From the NCBI GenBank assembly GCA_017798145.1, contig CP059069.1, positions 2,155,226-2,219,225 on the forward strand: DNA of 64,000 nucleotides. The letters run 5' to 3'. The first letter of the stretch is position 1. Every line of letters begins with the position of its first letter. The position numbers and the translations under genes were made by a program. The notes under the pieces are model-generated. The model was not told the origin of the DNA and made no database searches. It saw only the letters and a program-made list of their open reading frames with translations. Shown here piece after piece: positions 27,215-36,336 of the stretch. The DNA is from Akkermansiaceae bacterium. GTDB taxonomy: Bacteria > Verrucomicrobiota > Verrucomicrobiia > Verrucomicrobiales > Akkermansiaceae.

Positions 27215-28522
27215 TCATTCGATCCCGTGCTGCGTCTTGAAGGCTTCGCGGGCTTGCCGGTCTGCCGGGGTTTCCTGCGGCATGTTCCGGTAGATGGCCT
27301 GCATGGATTGATCCCTATCTTCCGCCGGGAGCGTCATCGCCCATTGGGTCGCGGTCTGCGGATCGTATTTGGAAACGGCATCGACATAACCTAACACCGA
27401 GGCGTTCTTCGCCGGGCCGGCGGGTGCCGCCGCAAGCCACTCGCCTGCGGCCCGGTAGTCTTTCTGGGTCCACTGCCGCATGGTTTCCGAGACCTGTTTG
27501 TCACGGCTTTCCGCAGGTAGGTTCTCGCCCATCCAGCTTATCCATTGACCCTGCTCCCCGTTCTTCGCGCTGTTCCTGATATTCACCGCAAAGGTGGCCA
27601 ACTCATCGGGCGATAGCCCGCTGCTGGCGAGCCACTTGGAACCGGATTCAAAACCCTCTTCCATCACACCTTTTGTGAGTGCCAGCATCGCCCGTTGTAT
27701 GCTCCGCTGATCCGGGTTTTCCTTATCATATCCGCGCAAGAGCGAGATGAATTCGGTGCGATCGGACGGGCTTCCGATCGCTTCCGCGATTGAGGAAATC
27801 CCGTCTGAGGGATTCCCGAAATCCAAGTCACCGATCAGTGCCAGTGCGGCCTTCATATCCGTCCTTGCCGCTCCGGCGACGAGTTCCGCCTTCACCTCGT
27901 CGGTGATCAGGCCAGGGTTCTTCGCCGAATTTTCCCGCACCCATTCCAAGGCAGCCATGGGATCGCGCTCCGCCCATTTGGCGAGAGCCGAGGATACCAC
28001 GTGCCTGCCCTCCGACTTCCCATCAATGAGGTCTCCGCTTTCCGAGAGCAGGCGCAGTGCTGCCTCCGGGTGATCTTTAGCAAGGGTCATGACGGAGAAG
28101 GATAGCAGGACACGGCGGATATCATCGTCCAGATCATCCGCAGCGCGGAACTCTTCGATGAGTATCCGCAGTTCGCTGGCACTGAGCGTCTGGAGCCGCT
28201 CGATGAACGCGAACATGCGCTCCTTGGCCTCGTTGTCCGGCTGCACGCTGCCTTCCTTCCACTTCTGCATTTCCTTGGCGAAGGCGATGAAATCCTGCGC
28301 TTCCTGCCGCATATCAGCATCCCCGTCCCTCCGCTGCTTCTTTGTGAACTGCAAGGTGCCTCTGTGATCTTCAGGATCAAGCACGATGATCCCCAGCGCA
28401 GCGGCCTCTGCCGAAAGCGCCGAGCGTTTCTTATGCAGGACGCTGATCTCCGACAGTTGGTTCCAGGCAGGAAGAGCGGCAACGGCGAGGATGAGCAGGG
28501 AGATGGCGATGGAAATTCTCAT
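27215..28522 (-). CDS. Membrane-anchored helical-repeat protein (paralog B)
   Basis: A 435-residue protein starting MRISIAISLLILAVAALPAW, an anchor helix or signal peptide, followed by a short coiled region and helical, repeat-like sequence with recurring W-x-A/E-x-D-P-x-A-A-x-x-W motifs (KWAERDPMAALEWV, QKDYRAAGEWLAAAP, DPQTATQWAMTLP). This pattern is common in verrucomicrobial hypothetical proteins. The ATG at 28522 is preferred because upstream in-frame sequence overlaps the previous gene. It begins 7 bases after that gene's stop, so the two form an operon. Function unknown. Confidence 0.75.
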   Translation of the reverse strand: MRISIAISLLILAVAALPAWNQLSEISVLHKKRSALSAEAAALGIIVLDPEDHRGTLQFTKKQRRDGDADMRQEAQDFIAFAKEMQKWKEGSVQPDNEAKERMFAFIERLQTLSASELRILIEEFRAADDLDDDIRRVLLSFSVMTLAKDHPEAALRLLSESGDLIDGKSEGRHVVSSALAKWAERDPMAALEWVRENSAKNPGLITDEVKAELVAGAARTDMKAALALIGDLDFGNPSDGISSIAEAIGSPSDRTEFISLLRGYDKENPDQRSIQRAMLALTKGVMEEGFESGSKWLASSGLSPDELATFAVNIRNSAKNGEQGQWISWMGENLPAESRDKQVSETMRQWTQKDYRAAGEWLAAAPAGPAKNASVLGYVDAVSKYDPQTATQWAMTLPAEDRDQSMQAIYRNMPQETPADRQAREAFKTQHGIE

Positions 28523-28529
28523 GGTCGGA

Positions 28530-29789
28530 TCAATCCAGCTTTTTGAGTTCTGCGGCACGCGTTGCAGGGTCTGAAATTTTCCCGGCGATGATGCGCGCTT
28601 CCGCTGCATGATCGTAGGTGGAGGCTTTCCTGAGGAACCCGACAAGGATCTCGTCGCTGCCACCCGCCGCGTGATATCTCAGCGCGAGATCGGCAGCCTC
28701 GCCGAATTCCATTTTCGTAGCGTCCCCGTAGGAGTTCGCGCTGCCTATGCTTTCCCCGGTGACGATGTCAACAGAACCGGGGGACTGGCTGCCCAACCAC
28801 TCGCGCATGGAATCGATGTCCTCGGTTTTGATTTTCGTATGATTTCCTTTCGATTGGATGCTACTGAGTGCGGCTCTGGCCGCGATGTTTTTGCGTTCCT
28901 CGGGGCTTGCCCCTATCCTATCGAGATAGGCATCGACCTTTTCCATTTCCCCGAGTTTGGCGAGCACGCTTGCCTGGCTGCCAAGCCTATCCAGCGCGTC
29001 ATCCGCGGGTAGCTGCTTGCGCAGCAATTCTGCAAATGCCTTCTGATCCGATTCCTTGAGCTCCCGGTGGCCGAAGTTGTTGAAAAGCTCCTTGCGCAGA
29101 TGCTCAGGCAGCGCCGCCACCCGCGCTTCCGCAGCGGAGGCATCCGTTGAGATCAGGAGCGACAAGAGCTTGCCCTCGAATTGGAGCAGCGCCTGGTTCT
29201 TCCCATCAAGCGACTTGGCCAGGAAAGTCCCCGCCACTATCTCGCGATCCAGCCAGGCGGTGGCGGCGGAAAGATCCTTTTTCGCCCAAGAACCAAGAGC
29301 CTCCGACAACTGCCAGGACATCCATCCCGTCGCTCCGGACAGCCTGCCCTTGAATCTTTCCAGGACAAGCTCCGGCTCCTTCTCCGAGAGCGGGCCAATG
29401 ACCATGCCCTCAAGCTTCAGGCGCGCTCCCTCATCAAGATCCAAAGCCGCGATCTCATCCAATGCCTTGATAAGCTCCGCTGCATTCATGCCCATCAGAC
29501 GCCGCTGGAGGGACATCAATTTCCTCTGATCGCCACTCTGCTCGGACTCCTTGAATGACTCCGCGATGATCTTCCAGTCGATGGGTGATCTCTCCGTATC
29601 CGGCTTTTCTGCGCGGAGCTTCGCGCCGGGATTTTCCTCCGGGCTTGCTTGCCCGCGGGCGTCCGCGATGCGCTCACTCAAGATCAGGTTTTCCGCAGAG
29701 AGCTGCTTGATCGTGACCCGCTGGTTCCCAATAAAAATGGCCGCCGCCGCCAATGCGATGGCTGGGGCGATGAAATGCCTGGGTTTCAT
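28530..29789 (-). CDS. Membrane-anchored helical-repeat protein (paralog A)
   Basis: A 419-residue protein with an N-terminal anchor helix (MKPRHFIAPAIALAAAAIFIG), a short coiled coil, then helical repeats with the same flavour as the next gene (SWAKKDLSAATAWLDR, MREWLGSQSPGS). The ATG at 29789 is chosen over one 42 bases upstream because it puts the anchor helix at the N-terminus. It ends 7 bases before the start of the second paralog. No catalytic motif visible; likely faces the periplasm. Confidence 0.75.
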   Translation of the reverse strand: MKPRHFIAPAIALAAAAIFIGNQRVTIKQLSAENLILSERIADARGQASPEENPGAKLRAEKPDTERSPIDWKIIAESFKESEQSGDQRKLMSLQRRLMGMNAAELIKALDEIAALDLDEGARLKLEGMVIGPLSEKEPELVLERFKGRLSGATGWMSWQLSEALGSWAKKDLSAATAWLDREIVAGTFLAKSLDGKNQALLQFEGKLLSLLISTDASAAEARVAALPEHLRKELFNNFGHRELKESDQKAFAELLRKQLPADDALDRLGSQASVLAKLGEMEKVDAYLDRIGASPEERKNIAARAALSSIQSKGNHTKIKTEDIDSMREWLGSQSPGSVDIVTGESIGSANSYGDATKMEFGEAADLALRYHAAGGSDEILVGFLRKASTYDHAAEARIIAGKISDPATRAAELKKLD

Positions 29790-29849
29790 TTCCCTGAAAT
29801 ATGATGGAAATGCCGGCGGGGTGTCAAACACGCCGGATCAGCCTTGTCT

Positions 29850-30998
29850 TTACGGCTTTAGCCAGGCGGATTTTAAGGCTTGTGCTTTTTCCAGGGCATC
29901 GTGGCCGAGGATGGTGGCGTGTCCCATTTTCCTCATGCCGATCGCGCGGCGTTTTCCGTAGAGGTGGAGGGTGGCTGCTTCCATGCGGAGGAGGGGCGTC
30001 CAGTCCGGGGGGGTGGTTTCGGCGAACCAGAAATCGCCGAGGAGGTTGAGCATGACGCAGGGGGAGACGAGTTCCGTGGAGCCGAGGGGCAGGCCGAGGG
30101 CGACGCGGAGCTGCTGCTCGAACTGGGAGCAGGCGCAGGCATCCAAGGTGTGGTGGCCGGAGTTGTGCGGGCGGGGCGCCATCTCGTTGACGACGAGGGA
30201 ACCATCGTGGTTGACGAAAAACTCGACTCCGAGGATGCCGTGGTAGCCGAGGGCGGCGGCGACCCGGGAGGCGATCTCGCGGGCATTTCCGGAAGTCTCC
30301 GGGGAAATTCCTGCGGGGACGATCGACACATCGAGGATGTGATTCCGGTGGCGGTTTTCCGCGGGATCGTAGGTGCGGATCTCGCCATCGGCGGAGCGTA
30401 CGACCATGACGGAGATTTCCTTTTCAAAGGGCACCCACGCCTCCAGCACGGCGCGCTCCTTGCCGAATTCCTCCCAGGCATCCGCAGGGTTTTCCGTTCC
30501 GGAAAGCTTGAGCTGACCCTTGCCATCGTATCCGAAGGCGGCGGTCTTGAGGACGCCGGGGCCATTGAGTTCCTGCATGGCGGCGGTGAGGTCTGCCAGG
30601 GTTTCCACGACCCAGAAGCGGGTGCAGGGGATGCCGTTTTCCCTCAGGAAATTTTTCTCCCGCTCGCGGTTCTGGCAGATGCCGACGGCTTCCGGGGATG
30701 GGAAGAGTGCGATTTTTTCCGCAACTCCGCGCATGGTGGCGAGGGGGATGTTCTCGAACTCGACGGTGGCGACGGTGGCCTGTGCGCAGAAATCAAGGAG
30801 CGCCTGAGCATCATCGAAGGGCTTGTCGATGACCTCGTCGGCGACCTCCACGGCGGGAGCCTCCAGGCCACCGGTCCAGACCACGGAGCGGACGCCCATG
30901 CGGCGTGCGGCGAGGGCTAACATGCGGCCGAGCTGGCCGCCGCCGATCACGCCGACGATTTGTTGTTTATCCAGGGGAAAGAAGACGGATGCTGACAT
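29850..30998 (-). CDS. purK: N5-carboxyaminoimidazole ribonucleotide synthetase
   Basis: A 382-residue ATP-grasp enzyme that uses ATP and bicarbonate to make N5-CAIR from AIR in purine synthesis. [21 protein letters not shown] is the hallmark N-terminus; [12 protein letters not shown] is the ATP-grasp glycine loop; [31 protein letters not shown]-type sequence ([20 protein letters not shown]) carries the catalytic metal-binding residues. Length is normal. It starts 59 bases after purE on the same strand; the two products act in consecutive steps. An in-frame extension upstream overlaps purE and is not used. Confidence 0.97.
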   Translation of the reverse strand: [382 protein letters not shown]

Positions 30999-31057
30999 GA
31001 GGAAATGGAGAAGAACCGCGGATGAACGCGGGTCGGATTCTTCTTGAAGAGGTTTTT

Positions 31058-31543
31058 TCAGTCCAGCTCCGGCAAAACCGCTTCCACAACCTTTGCGGTT
31101 TGTTTGCTCCTGTATTCGGAGAGTTTTTCCGCGAGGGCGGGATCGTTCACGGCGAGCATGGCGATGGCGAAGAGGGCGGCGTTGGTGGACCCGGCCTTGC
31201 CGATGGCGAAGGTGGCGGTGGGGATACCGGCGGGCATCTGGACGATGGAAAGGAGGGAGTCGATACCTTTGAGGGTCTTGGACTCGACCGGGACGCCGAG
31301 CACGGGAATCTCCGTGATGGCGGCGACCATGCCGGGCAGGTGGGCGGCGCCGCCCGCACCGGCGATGATGCATTTCAGGCCGTTCGCCTTTGCTTCCCGT
31401 GCGTAGGAGAAAAGCTTTTCCGGGGTTCTGTGGGCGCTGACCACCTCTGCGTGATATTCCACACCGAAGTCCCGCAGGACGCGCGCAGCGTGCTCCATCG
31501 TCGGCCAATCCGACGTGCTACCCATAATAATGCCGACACTCAT
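31058..31543 (-). CDS. purE: N5-CAIR mutase
   Basis: A 161-residue enzyme that converts N5-CAIR to CAIR. It begins [16 protein letters not shown], the class I PurE substrate-binding loop, then [13 protein letters not shown] and [17 protein letters not shown], all catalytic-site signatures. The ATG at 31543 is chosen over an in-frame one 60 bases upstream because family members begin at this point. It is the first gene of a two-gene purEK operon. Confidence 0.97.
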   Translation of the reverse strand: MSVGIIMGSTSDWPTMEHAARVLRDFGVEYHAEVVSAHRTPEKLFSYAREAKANGLKCIIAGAGGAAHLPGMVAAITEIPVLGVPVESKTLKGIDSLLSIVQMPAGIPTATFAIGKAGSTNAALFAIAMLAVNDPALAEKLSEYRSKQTAKVVEAVLPELD

Positions 31544-31664
31544 AGAAGCGGTGAGATTGCCCCATGCGCCGGGGTGCGTCAATCTCTGTGATTCCACCAT
31601 CATCTACGGCGTCCCAAACAACGGCCAACCCTTCGTATGACCCCGACACGCTGCGAAGGGTGAA

Positions 31665-31931
31665 TCAGGATTTTTCCTGAAGGTCGCCTTCGACGTATTG
31701 GTGGATCAGGCCGGAGATGAGAGATTGGTCGGGTATGCCTTTTCTTGCTGCCTGGCGCTGGATTCCGGTGAGGTCGTGATGACTCAGGCGGATCTTGATG
31801 CGCTTGTCTTTGCGAAAGGTGTTCCCCCCCCCCGCGAGGGCGAGCATGTGCAGGAATTCTCCGCGCGGTCCCTAGATGGCAAGCTCACCACTGTTGTAGG
31901 CAGCGGCGATGGTTTTCTCGTCCTTGGTCAT
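31665..31931 (-). pseudogene. Broken CopG-like antitoxin
   Basis: The C-terminal part (NTFRKDKRIKIRLSHHDL followed by AARKGIPDQSLISGLIHQYV) matches the conserved tail of a widespread CopG-type antitoxin family. In the same frame upstream, MTKDEKTIAAAYNSGELAI gives the expected N-terminus, but an in-frame TAG (31872-31874) separates the two. A run of ten C (plus strand, about 31825) lies where the family would read ARNTF, so an indel there is also likely. No intact partner toxin is visible on either side. Confidence 0.6.
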
Positions 31932-32041
31932 GGTTCTTTTTCTTTCTCTTTGAGATAGTCTTGGGTTGCCTTCCTGTGTGGGAAAGCTGTTTTCAGGAAG
32001 ATCGGTGAAACGCAAGCGCAGTGGCTCGTGACCACCTCTCC

Positions 32042-32540
32042 TCAAATCCCCACCCTCAAATCCCTCACACTCCAAAGCACCCCCGCCGCCGCCTTGCCGC
32101 TGCCCCGCATCCGCCGCGCACCATCCTTCCGTTTTCTCGAAAACCTCTCCCGCGCCCCGGCGAAAGCTTCGTTCACGAACTCTTTGCTGCCTATCACCGC
32201 CCCGTCCGTAAAATACCTGATCCGTTTCCCCAGCATCCCCGCCATCCCAAGATCCGCCAGCACTGTTTCGTTGTCCCCTGACTCCAGCGTCTCTGCCTCG
32301 TTCCTTGTCGCATGGCGCGGCGTTCCAACATCCGCACGACCGCCCTTCCTGCCCAGTGCCAATCCCATCGCACGCCGGTAAACCCTTGAAACCTCCTTCC
32401 ACTTCTCTGCTTCGAAACCAGCACCCGTGTGACTCATACAGGCTCGCACCAAGCCTTCCCTCGATTTCTTCCCGTTCCGCCAACCATCTTGCCCTCCGCA
32501 TGCCGCCACCCTACCCGCCGGGACTCCCAGCGTGTGACTT
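32042..32540 (-). pseudogene. C-terminal remnant of a REP-associated tyrosine transposase-like protein
   Basis: The frame holds GKRIRYFTDGAVIGSKEFVN, then RKRKDGARRMRGSG and GVLWSVRDLRVGI, which matches the C-terminal part of RAYT/IS200-like proteins common in Verrucomicrobiota. The catalytic N-terminal half (HUH motif) is missing: the frame is cut by the left end of the IS30-family element at about 32543. I am fairly but not fully sure of the family. Confidence 0.55.
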
Positions 32541-32542
32541 GT

Positions 32543-33574
32543 AAGTCGAAGTGCAACACCGCACCGAACACAATCAGACACAATGACCACCAAATACAAG
32601 CATCTCACCTACTATGATCGCCACACCCTCGGCAAGCTGCGGAAGTCCGGAAATGGGGTACGGCAGATGGCAAGAATCATGGGATTTTCACCCTCCACGA
32701 TCTCACGTGAACTCCGGCGCAACCGCCACCAACTCAAAGACTACTCCTGCCACAAAGCCCAGGACAACACGAAGGCCAGGAGGGCAGCCGCCAACCGCAG
32801 GCGCGCGAAGCTCCGTGAGGTGCATTTCGATTTCATCCGCGAGCAGATGGAACTCACCCTCAGCCCGGAGCAGATCGCCTCCCTCTTCCCCACGAAATTC
32901 AAATTCACCATATCGCCGAAGGCCATATACAACTACATCAACCAATGGGGGCGGCATTGGAGCGACCTGGGGAAATTGCTCCGCAGGAAATCGAGAATCC
33001 ACAGGACGAAATGGCGCTACATCAGGGGTGAAAAAGCACCTCCTGTACCCAGGATCTCTTCAAGACCAAAGGAAATCAACAACCGGCGAACCTACGGGCA
33101 CTGGGAGATGGACATCATGGAAGGACTGCAATCCGACTCCCACAGCCTCCTCGTTCTTGTCGAGCGCAAGTCGCGCTACTCTGTTGCCTGCCTGGTTCCC
33201 GACAGCCGTGGGGAAACGGTGAGAAAGGCCGCCGTGGAGGTTCTGAAACCATTCAAGGTGCTCTCCGTGACAACGGACAACGGCGCCGAATTCAGGCAGC
33301 ATGCAGAGTTCGCGGCCGACCTGGGCGCACAGATCTACTACTGCTATCCCTACCGCTCCTGGGAGAAAGGTGCCGTCGAAAACAACATCGGACTCTACCG
33401 CGAATTCTTCCCGAAGAAACTGGCCCTGACTGACTGCCCGGACCGTGTTTCCAAGGCTTGCGACCTCATCAATAACCGTCCGAAAAAAGTGTGCGGCTTC
33501 AGGACTCCCAAATCTTTTCTTGAGAAAATCCTTAACTAACAGATTCGAATGACCTATGTTGCGGCTCGACCTTC
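32543..33574 (+). mobile_element. IS30-family insertion sequence (first)
   Basis: About 1.03 kb with one transposase gene filling it. Imperfect inverted ends can be aligned: AAGTCGAAGTGCAACAC at the left and the complement of ATGTTGCGGCTCGACCTT at the right. Exact ends are uncertain. It truncates the RAYT remnant on its left and abuts the last attC site of the integron array on its right. Confidence 0.65.
32583..33539 (+). CDS. IS30-family transposase
   Basis: A 318-residue DDE transposase. Residues 1-50 are the helix-turn-helix of IS30 proteins (LTYYDRHTLGKLRKSGNGVRQMARIMGFSPSTISRELRRN). The catalytic core shows YGHWEMDIMEG (first Asp), TTDNGAEF (second Asp) and YRSWEKGAVENNIGLYREFFPK (Glu), ending with NNRPKKVCGFRTPKSFL. 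Length and motifs are complete, so the element could be active. Confidence 0.93.
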   Translation: MTTKYKHLTYYDRHTLGKLRKSGNGVRQMARIMGFSPSTISRELRRNRHQLKDYSCHKAQDNTKARRAAANRRRAKLREVHFDFIREQMELTLSPEQIASLFPTKFKFTISPKAIYNYINQWGRHWSDLGKLLRRKSRIHRTKWRYIRGEKAPPVPRISSRPKEINNRRTYGHWEMDIMEGLQSDSHSLLVLVERKSRYSVACLVPDSRGETVRKAAVEVLKPFKVLSVTTDNGAEFRQHAEFAADLGAQIYYCYPYRSWEKGAVENNIGLYREFFPKKLALTDCPDRVSKACDLINNRPKKVCGFRTPKSFLEKILN

Positions 33575-33634
33575 AATTCACAGCCTACAAAATCGAGAAT
33601 GAATCTTTCGACTTTTGTTAGGTTCATATTCTTA

Positions 33635-33722
33635 GCCGAACGTTGAAGTAGAGGTGCACCGGGGTGAAGCTTGAAATCGTTCAGGGAGCTGGTTTGGCGT
33701 CACCTCCTACGCCTTGTTATGC
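33635..33722 (-). repeat. attC 1 (leftmost, divergent)
   Basis: Plus-strand arms GCCGAAC and GTTATGC. The interior differs strongly from the array consensus (GTTGAAGTAGAGGTGC... and CACCTCCTACGCCTT), but the palindrome and arms are kept. It marks the old end of the array. Confidence 0.75.
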
Positions 33723-33791
33723 CGGTCGGTTTCGCGTCAATGTGAAATGCCGGGAAACTGTCTTGCGGGACGATCATTCACCGTGCTCCTG

Positions 33792-33992
33792 TCACTGGCT
33801 TTTGGAACTGCAAATTGCGAGGGAAAGCAGGCCTCCAGCGATCAGTATTGCTTGGGGTGTGAAGCCCGCGGCGACCTCTCCCCAACTTGATGTCATTCTC
33901 GGACTTAACGCTGTGATCACCAATGCGAGACCTATGAGAATCGATCCGATCGAAGCAAAGATGCAAAGTGTGGTAAGCGGGTTCTGTTTCAT
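33792..33992 (-). CDS. Small two-helix membrane protein (cassette 1)
   Basis: A 66-residue protein with two predicted membrane helices (TTLCIFASIGSILIGLALVIT and FTPQAILIAGGLLSLAIC). It starts about 55 bases from attC 2 and ends 70 bases before attC 1. Oldest visible cassette gene. No family recognised. Confidence 0.55.
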   Translation of the reverse strand: MKQNPLTTLCIFASIGSILIGLALVITALSPRMTSSWGEVAAGFTPQAILIAGGLLSLAICSSKSQ

Positions 33993-34047
33993 GAAGTTCT
34001 TGGGGTGCTAGTGTAAATCGTGAAGCTTTGAATCTGCTCGTTCTTTG

Positions 34048-34136
34048 GCATAACGTCTAAGGAATGGCGGCGGCGGTGTCAACTCCCAAAATAATCAGAC
34101 GGCTTCGTCGGCGTCGCCATCTCCGCCTTGTTCGCC
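34048..34136 (-). repeat. attC 2
   Basis: Arms GCATAAC and GTTCGCC; the left arm pairs with the right arm of attC 1. Confidence 0.9.
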
Positions 34137-34408
34137 TTCTTCATTGTTTCAGTGTCTGGGTTCTTCGTTCGGATTGCTTTGATCACTGCACTAGCCAAGA
34201 ATCCTGTCCACATTACAAGCCCGAACAGCCACCAGATTGCATCACTTGCATGCCAAACTTGCTGGGAATCTATTGAGGGCAACTGTCGATAGTCTTCGCT
34301 TCCTATGGAGAACAGAAACCAGTAAAGATCGTCCCATCGAGATCCGATTCGCAGTACGCATAGACCGATCCACGCCAGCGACAGGAGTATCTGAGATCTA
34401 GGCTTCAT
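34079..34408 (-). CDS. Membrane protein (cassette 2)
   Basis: A 109-residue protein with helices at about 5-22 (ILLSLAWIGLCVLRIG) and 57-78 (AIWWLFGLVMWTGFLASAVI). Its last ~18 residues (NKAEMATPTKPSDYFGS) are encoded by attC 2. Unknown function. Confidence 0.6.
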   Translation of the reverse strand: MKPRSQILLSLAWIGLCVLRIGSRWDDLYWFLFSIGSEDYRQLPSIDSQQVWHASDAIWWLFGLVMWTGFLASAVIKAIRTKNPDTETMKKANKAEMATPTKPSDYFGS

Positions 34409-34473
34409 CAGTTAATTATGCGAGTGAAACGATTATTATCTGGGAGGCAGCTTGCTTCACGAGAAATTTCTCT

Positions 34474-34562
34474 GGCGAACGTTATAGGAATGGCGGCGCC
34501 GGGGTCAACTCCCAAAATGATCAGACGGCTTCCTCGGCGTCGCCATCTCCGACTTGTTCTGC
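34474..34562 (-). repeat. attC 3
   Basis: Arms GGCGAAC and GTTCTGC. Its cassette is interrupted by an IS30-family element between gene and attC. Confidence 0.9.
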
Positions 34563-34580
34563 ATCTTGAATTCAGAAAGT

Positions 34581-35599
34581 AAGTGCACCGCTGGAACCTT
34601 GCAAGGGTGAAGGGATAGCGGCCAAAAGCACTTGCCATGAAATACACACAACTGAGCCAGGAGGAGCGGCACCGGATCACGGCGCTGAGGATCGAGAAGA
34701 AGAGCTTCGCTGAGATCGGCCGCACGCTGGGGCGGGCGGGCTCGACGATAAGCCGCGAGCATGCGCGGAACCGCTCGCCGTGGGACAACTTCTACAGGGC
34801 GTCCCACGCCCAGAACCGCGCCAACAAGCGCCGCAGGGAATCGAGGGCGGGAAGCCGCTTCAGCCCGACGGATCGCGGTGAGGTGGAGCGGCTGCTTCGC
34901 AAGGACTGGAGCCCGGAGCAGGTGGCCGGGCACCTCCGGGGAACCGGAGGGCTGCGCATCAGCCACGAGACGATCTACGGATGGGTATGGCTGGACAAGG
35001 AGATGGGCGGGACGCTGTGGCAGCATCTGCGCAGCTCGGGCAAGAAGCGGCGGAAGCGCTACGGGGCATACGACAGCCGCGGGAGGCTTGCCGACAAAAG
35101 GATGATCGGCGAGCGGCCCGCAGAGGCGGAAAGCCGGGCCACCTGCGGCCACTGGGAGGTCGACACCGTACACGGATCCGGCAAGCACTCGGTGGTGACC
35201 CTTGTGGAGAGAAAGAGCGGCTATGTGGAGATCGGCAAGATCGCGGCGGTGACCGTCGCGGAGACGAATCTCTCGATGGCATGCCTGATCGCCAGGAACC
35301 TGCGCAGCTACGGGAGCATCACCGCGGACAACGGGGCGGAGTTCCACGGCTACGCCCTGCTGGAAAAGGTCACGGGCGTCCCCTTCTACTTCGCCACCCC
35401 GCACCACTCATGGGAGCGGGGAACCAACGAGAACACCAACGGCCTGATCCGGCAATACCTGCCCAAGGGGAAGGATCTCAGGCATGTCACCCAGGCGGAC
35501 TGCGACAGGATCGCGGCGACCCTCAACCGCCGCCCGCGCAAAAGGCATAACTACAGGACACCGGAGGAAGTTTTCCGCGAATCATCTAACGGTGCACTT
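34581..35599 (+). mobile_element. IS30-family insertion sequence (second)
   Basis: About 1.02 kb bounded by inverted ends AAGTGCACCG (34581) and CGGTGCACTT (35590-35599). Inserted within cassette 3, between the gene's stop and its attC, so neither is disrupted. Not closely related to the IS30 element at 32543. Confidence 0.85.
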
Positions 35600-35608
35600 C
35601 ACTCTTGA
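34637..35608 (+). CDS. IS30-family transposase
   Basis: A 323-residue DDE transposase: helix-turn-helix LSQEERHRITALRIEKKSFAEIGRTLGRAGSTISRE-type start, then CGHWEVDTVHG (Asp), TADNGAEFHGY (Asp) and HHSWERGTNENTNGLIRQYLPKG (Glu). These are the full IS30 signatures. The last few codons run through the right inverted end, as is common in compact elements. Confidence 0.95.
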   Translation: MKYTQLSQEERHRITALRIEKKSFAEIGRTLGRAGSTISREHARNRSPWDNFYRASHAQNRANKRRRESRAGSRFSPTDRGEVERLLRKDWSPEQVAGHLRGTGGLRISHETIYGWVWLDKEMGGTLWQHLRSSGKKRRKRYGAYDSRGRLADKRMIGERPAEAESRATCGHWEVDTVHGSGKHSVVTLVERKSGYVEIGKIAAVTVAETNLSMACLIARNLRSYGSITADNGAEFHGYALLEKVTGVPFYFATPHHSWERGTNENTNGLIRQYLPKGKDLRHVTQADCDRIAATLNRRPRKRHNYRTPEEVFRESSNGALHS

Positions 35609-35625
35609 AGCTAAGCCTCTTTTCT

Positions 35626-35964
35626 TCATTGCCAGTGATGCCGCCAGTTGCCATTTGATTCCCGATTAACGGTCTCAGAAGATTCGAAGCCTATATGGAC
35701 TCCGTCCCTACCATCTGCAGGATAATCGAATTGCTTTAGTAGATTGCGAAGCCGGATCATAAGCTCCTTGTCAGCTTCCAGCCTGGCCTTCTCTGAGTCA
35801 CTGTCCACGCATATCCAATACACGAGATGCCGTGGATGAATATCATTCGCCCCGTAGTGAGTGACCCACAACTTCTCTTGAGTCGTGGATTTCATTAGTT
35901 TCTTCATCTCCGCTTCAATCTCGAGCGTGACCTTCTCGATTGGAGATTTCGGCTTGAAGAACAT
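35626..35964 (-). CDS. Hypothetical protein (cassette 3)
   Basis: A 112-residue soluble protein: lysine-rich N-terminal helix (PIEKVTLEIEAEMKKLMK), then LWVTHYGANDIHPRHLVYWICV and GRDGVHIGFESSETVNRESNGNWRHHW. It has no signal peptide and looks like an intact globular domain of a family I cannot name. The ATG at 35964 is 7 bases from attC 4. Confidence 0.65.
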   Translation of the reverse strand: MFFKPKSPIEKVTLEIEAEMKKLMKSTTQEKLWVTHYGANDIHPRHLVYWICVDSDSEKARLEADKELMIRLRNLLKQFDYPADGRDGVHIGFESSETVNRESNGNWRHHWQ

Positions 35965-35970
35965 TTTCTT

Positions 35971-36059
35971 GCAGAACGTTATAGTAGAGCAGCGGCGGTG
36001 GAAACCCCCCAATTTAATCAGACGGCGGGTTCGGCGTCGGCTCCTACGCCTTGTTAGGC
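35971..36059 (-). repeat. attC 4
   Basis: Arms GCAGAAC and GTTAGGC. Interior variant: AGTAGAGCAGCGGCGG and GGGTTCGGCGTCGGCTCCTACG. Confidence 0.85.
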
Positions 36060-36073
36060 TTTTTGATTAGGTT

Positions 36074-36322
36074 CTAGGGTTCCCGATATTCCAAAATCTG
36101 ACTCCTCCAACCATCGTCATGTTTTGAAACTTCGTAGAAGAAGGTCAGATGTTCCATGTAAATCACCAAATACCAATGACCAACTAAGCAAGACGATGCC
36201 TGATGGGGATTTGGATTTTTTAGAATATCAAATAAATCAGAAGGGTTCTCTGCCTTGGCTTTGTCCCTATCAACGATTCTATACTCATTGTCAGAAAAAG
36301 GTAAAATCTTGTTCACTGTCAT
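36074..36322 (-). CDS. Hypothetical protein (cassette 4, second gene)
   Basis: An 82-residue soluble protein (KILPFSDNEYRIVDRDKAKA...). It follows the first gene of the same cassette after 14 bases, so both are probably on one transcript. The frame could be opened 18 bases earlier at a TTG. No family recognised. Confidence 0.5.
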   Translation of the reverse strand: MTVNKILPFSDNEYRIVDRDKAKAENPSDLFDILKNPNPHQASSCLVGHWYLVIYMEHLTFFYEVSKHDDGWRSQILEYREP

Positions 36323-36336
36323 CGCCGCGGATCGTC

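Noticed and set aside
34581..35599. The second IS30 element as a cassette gene
   Set aside because: It has its own inverted ends and sits between the gene and attC of cassette 3.
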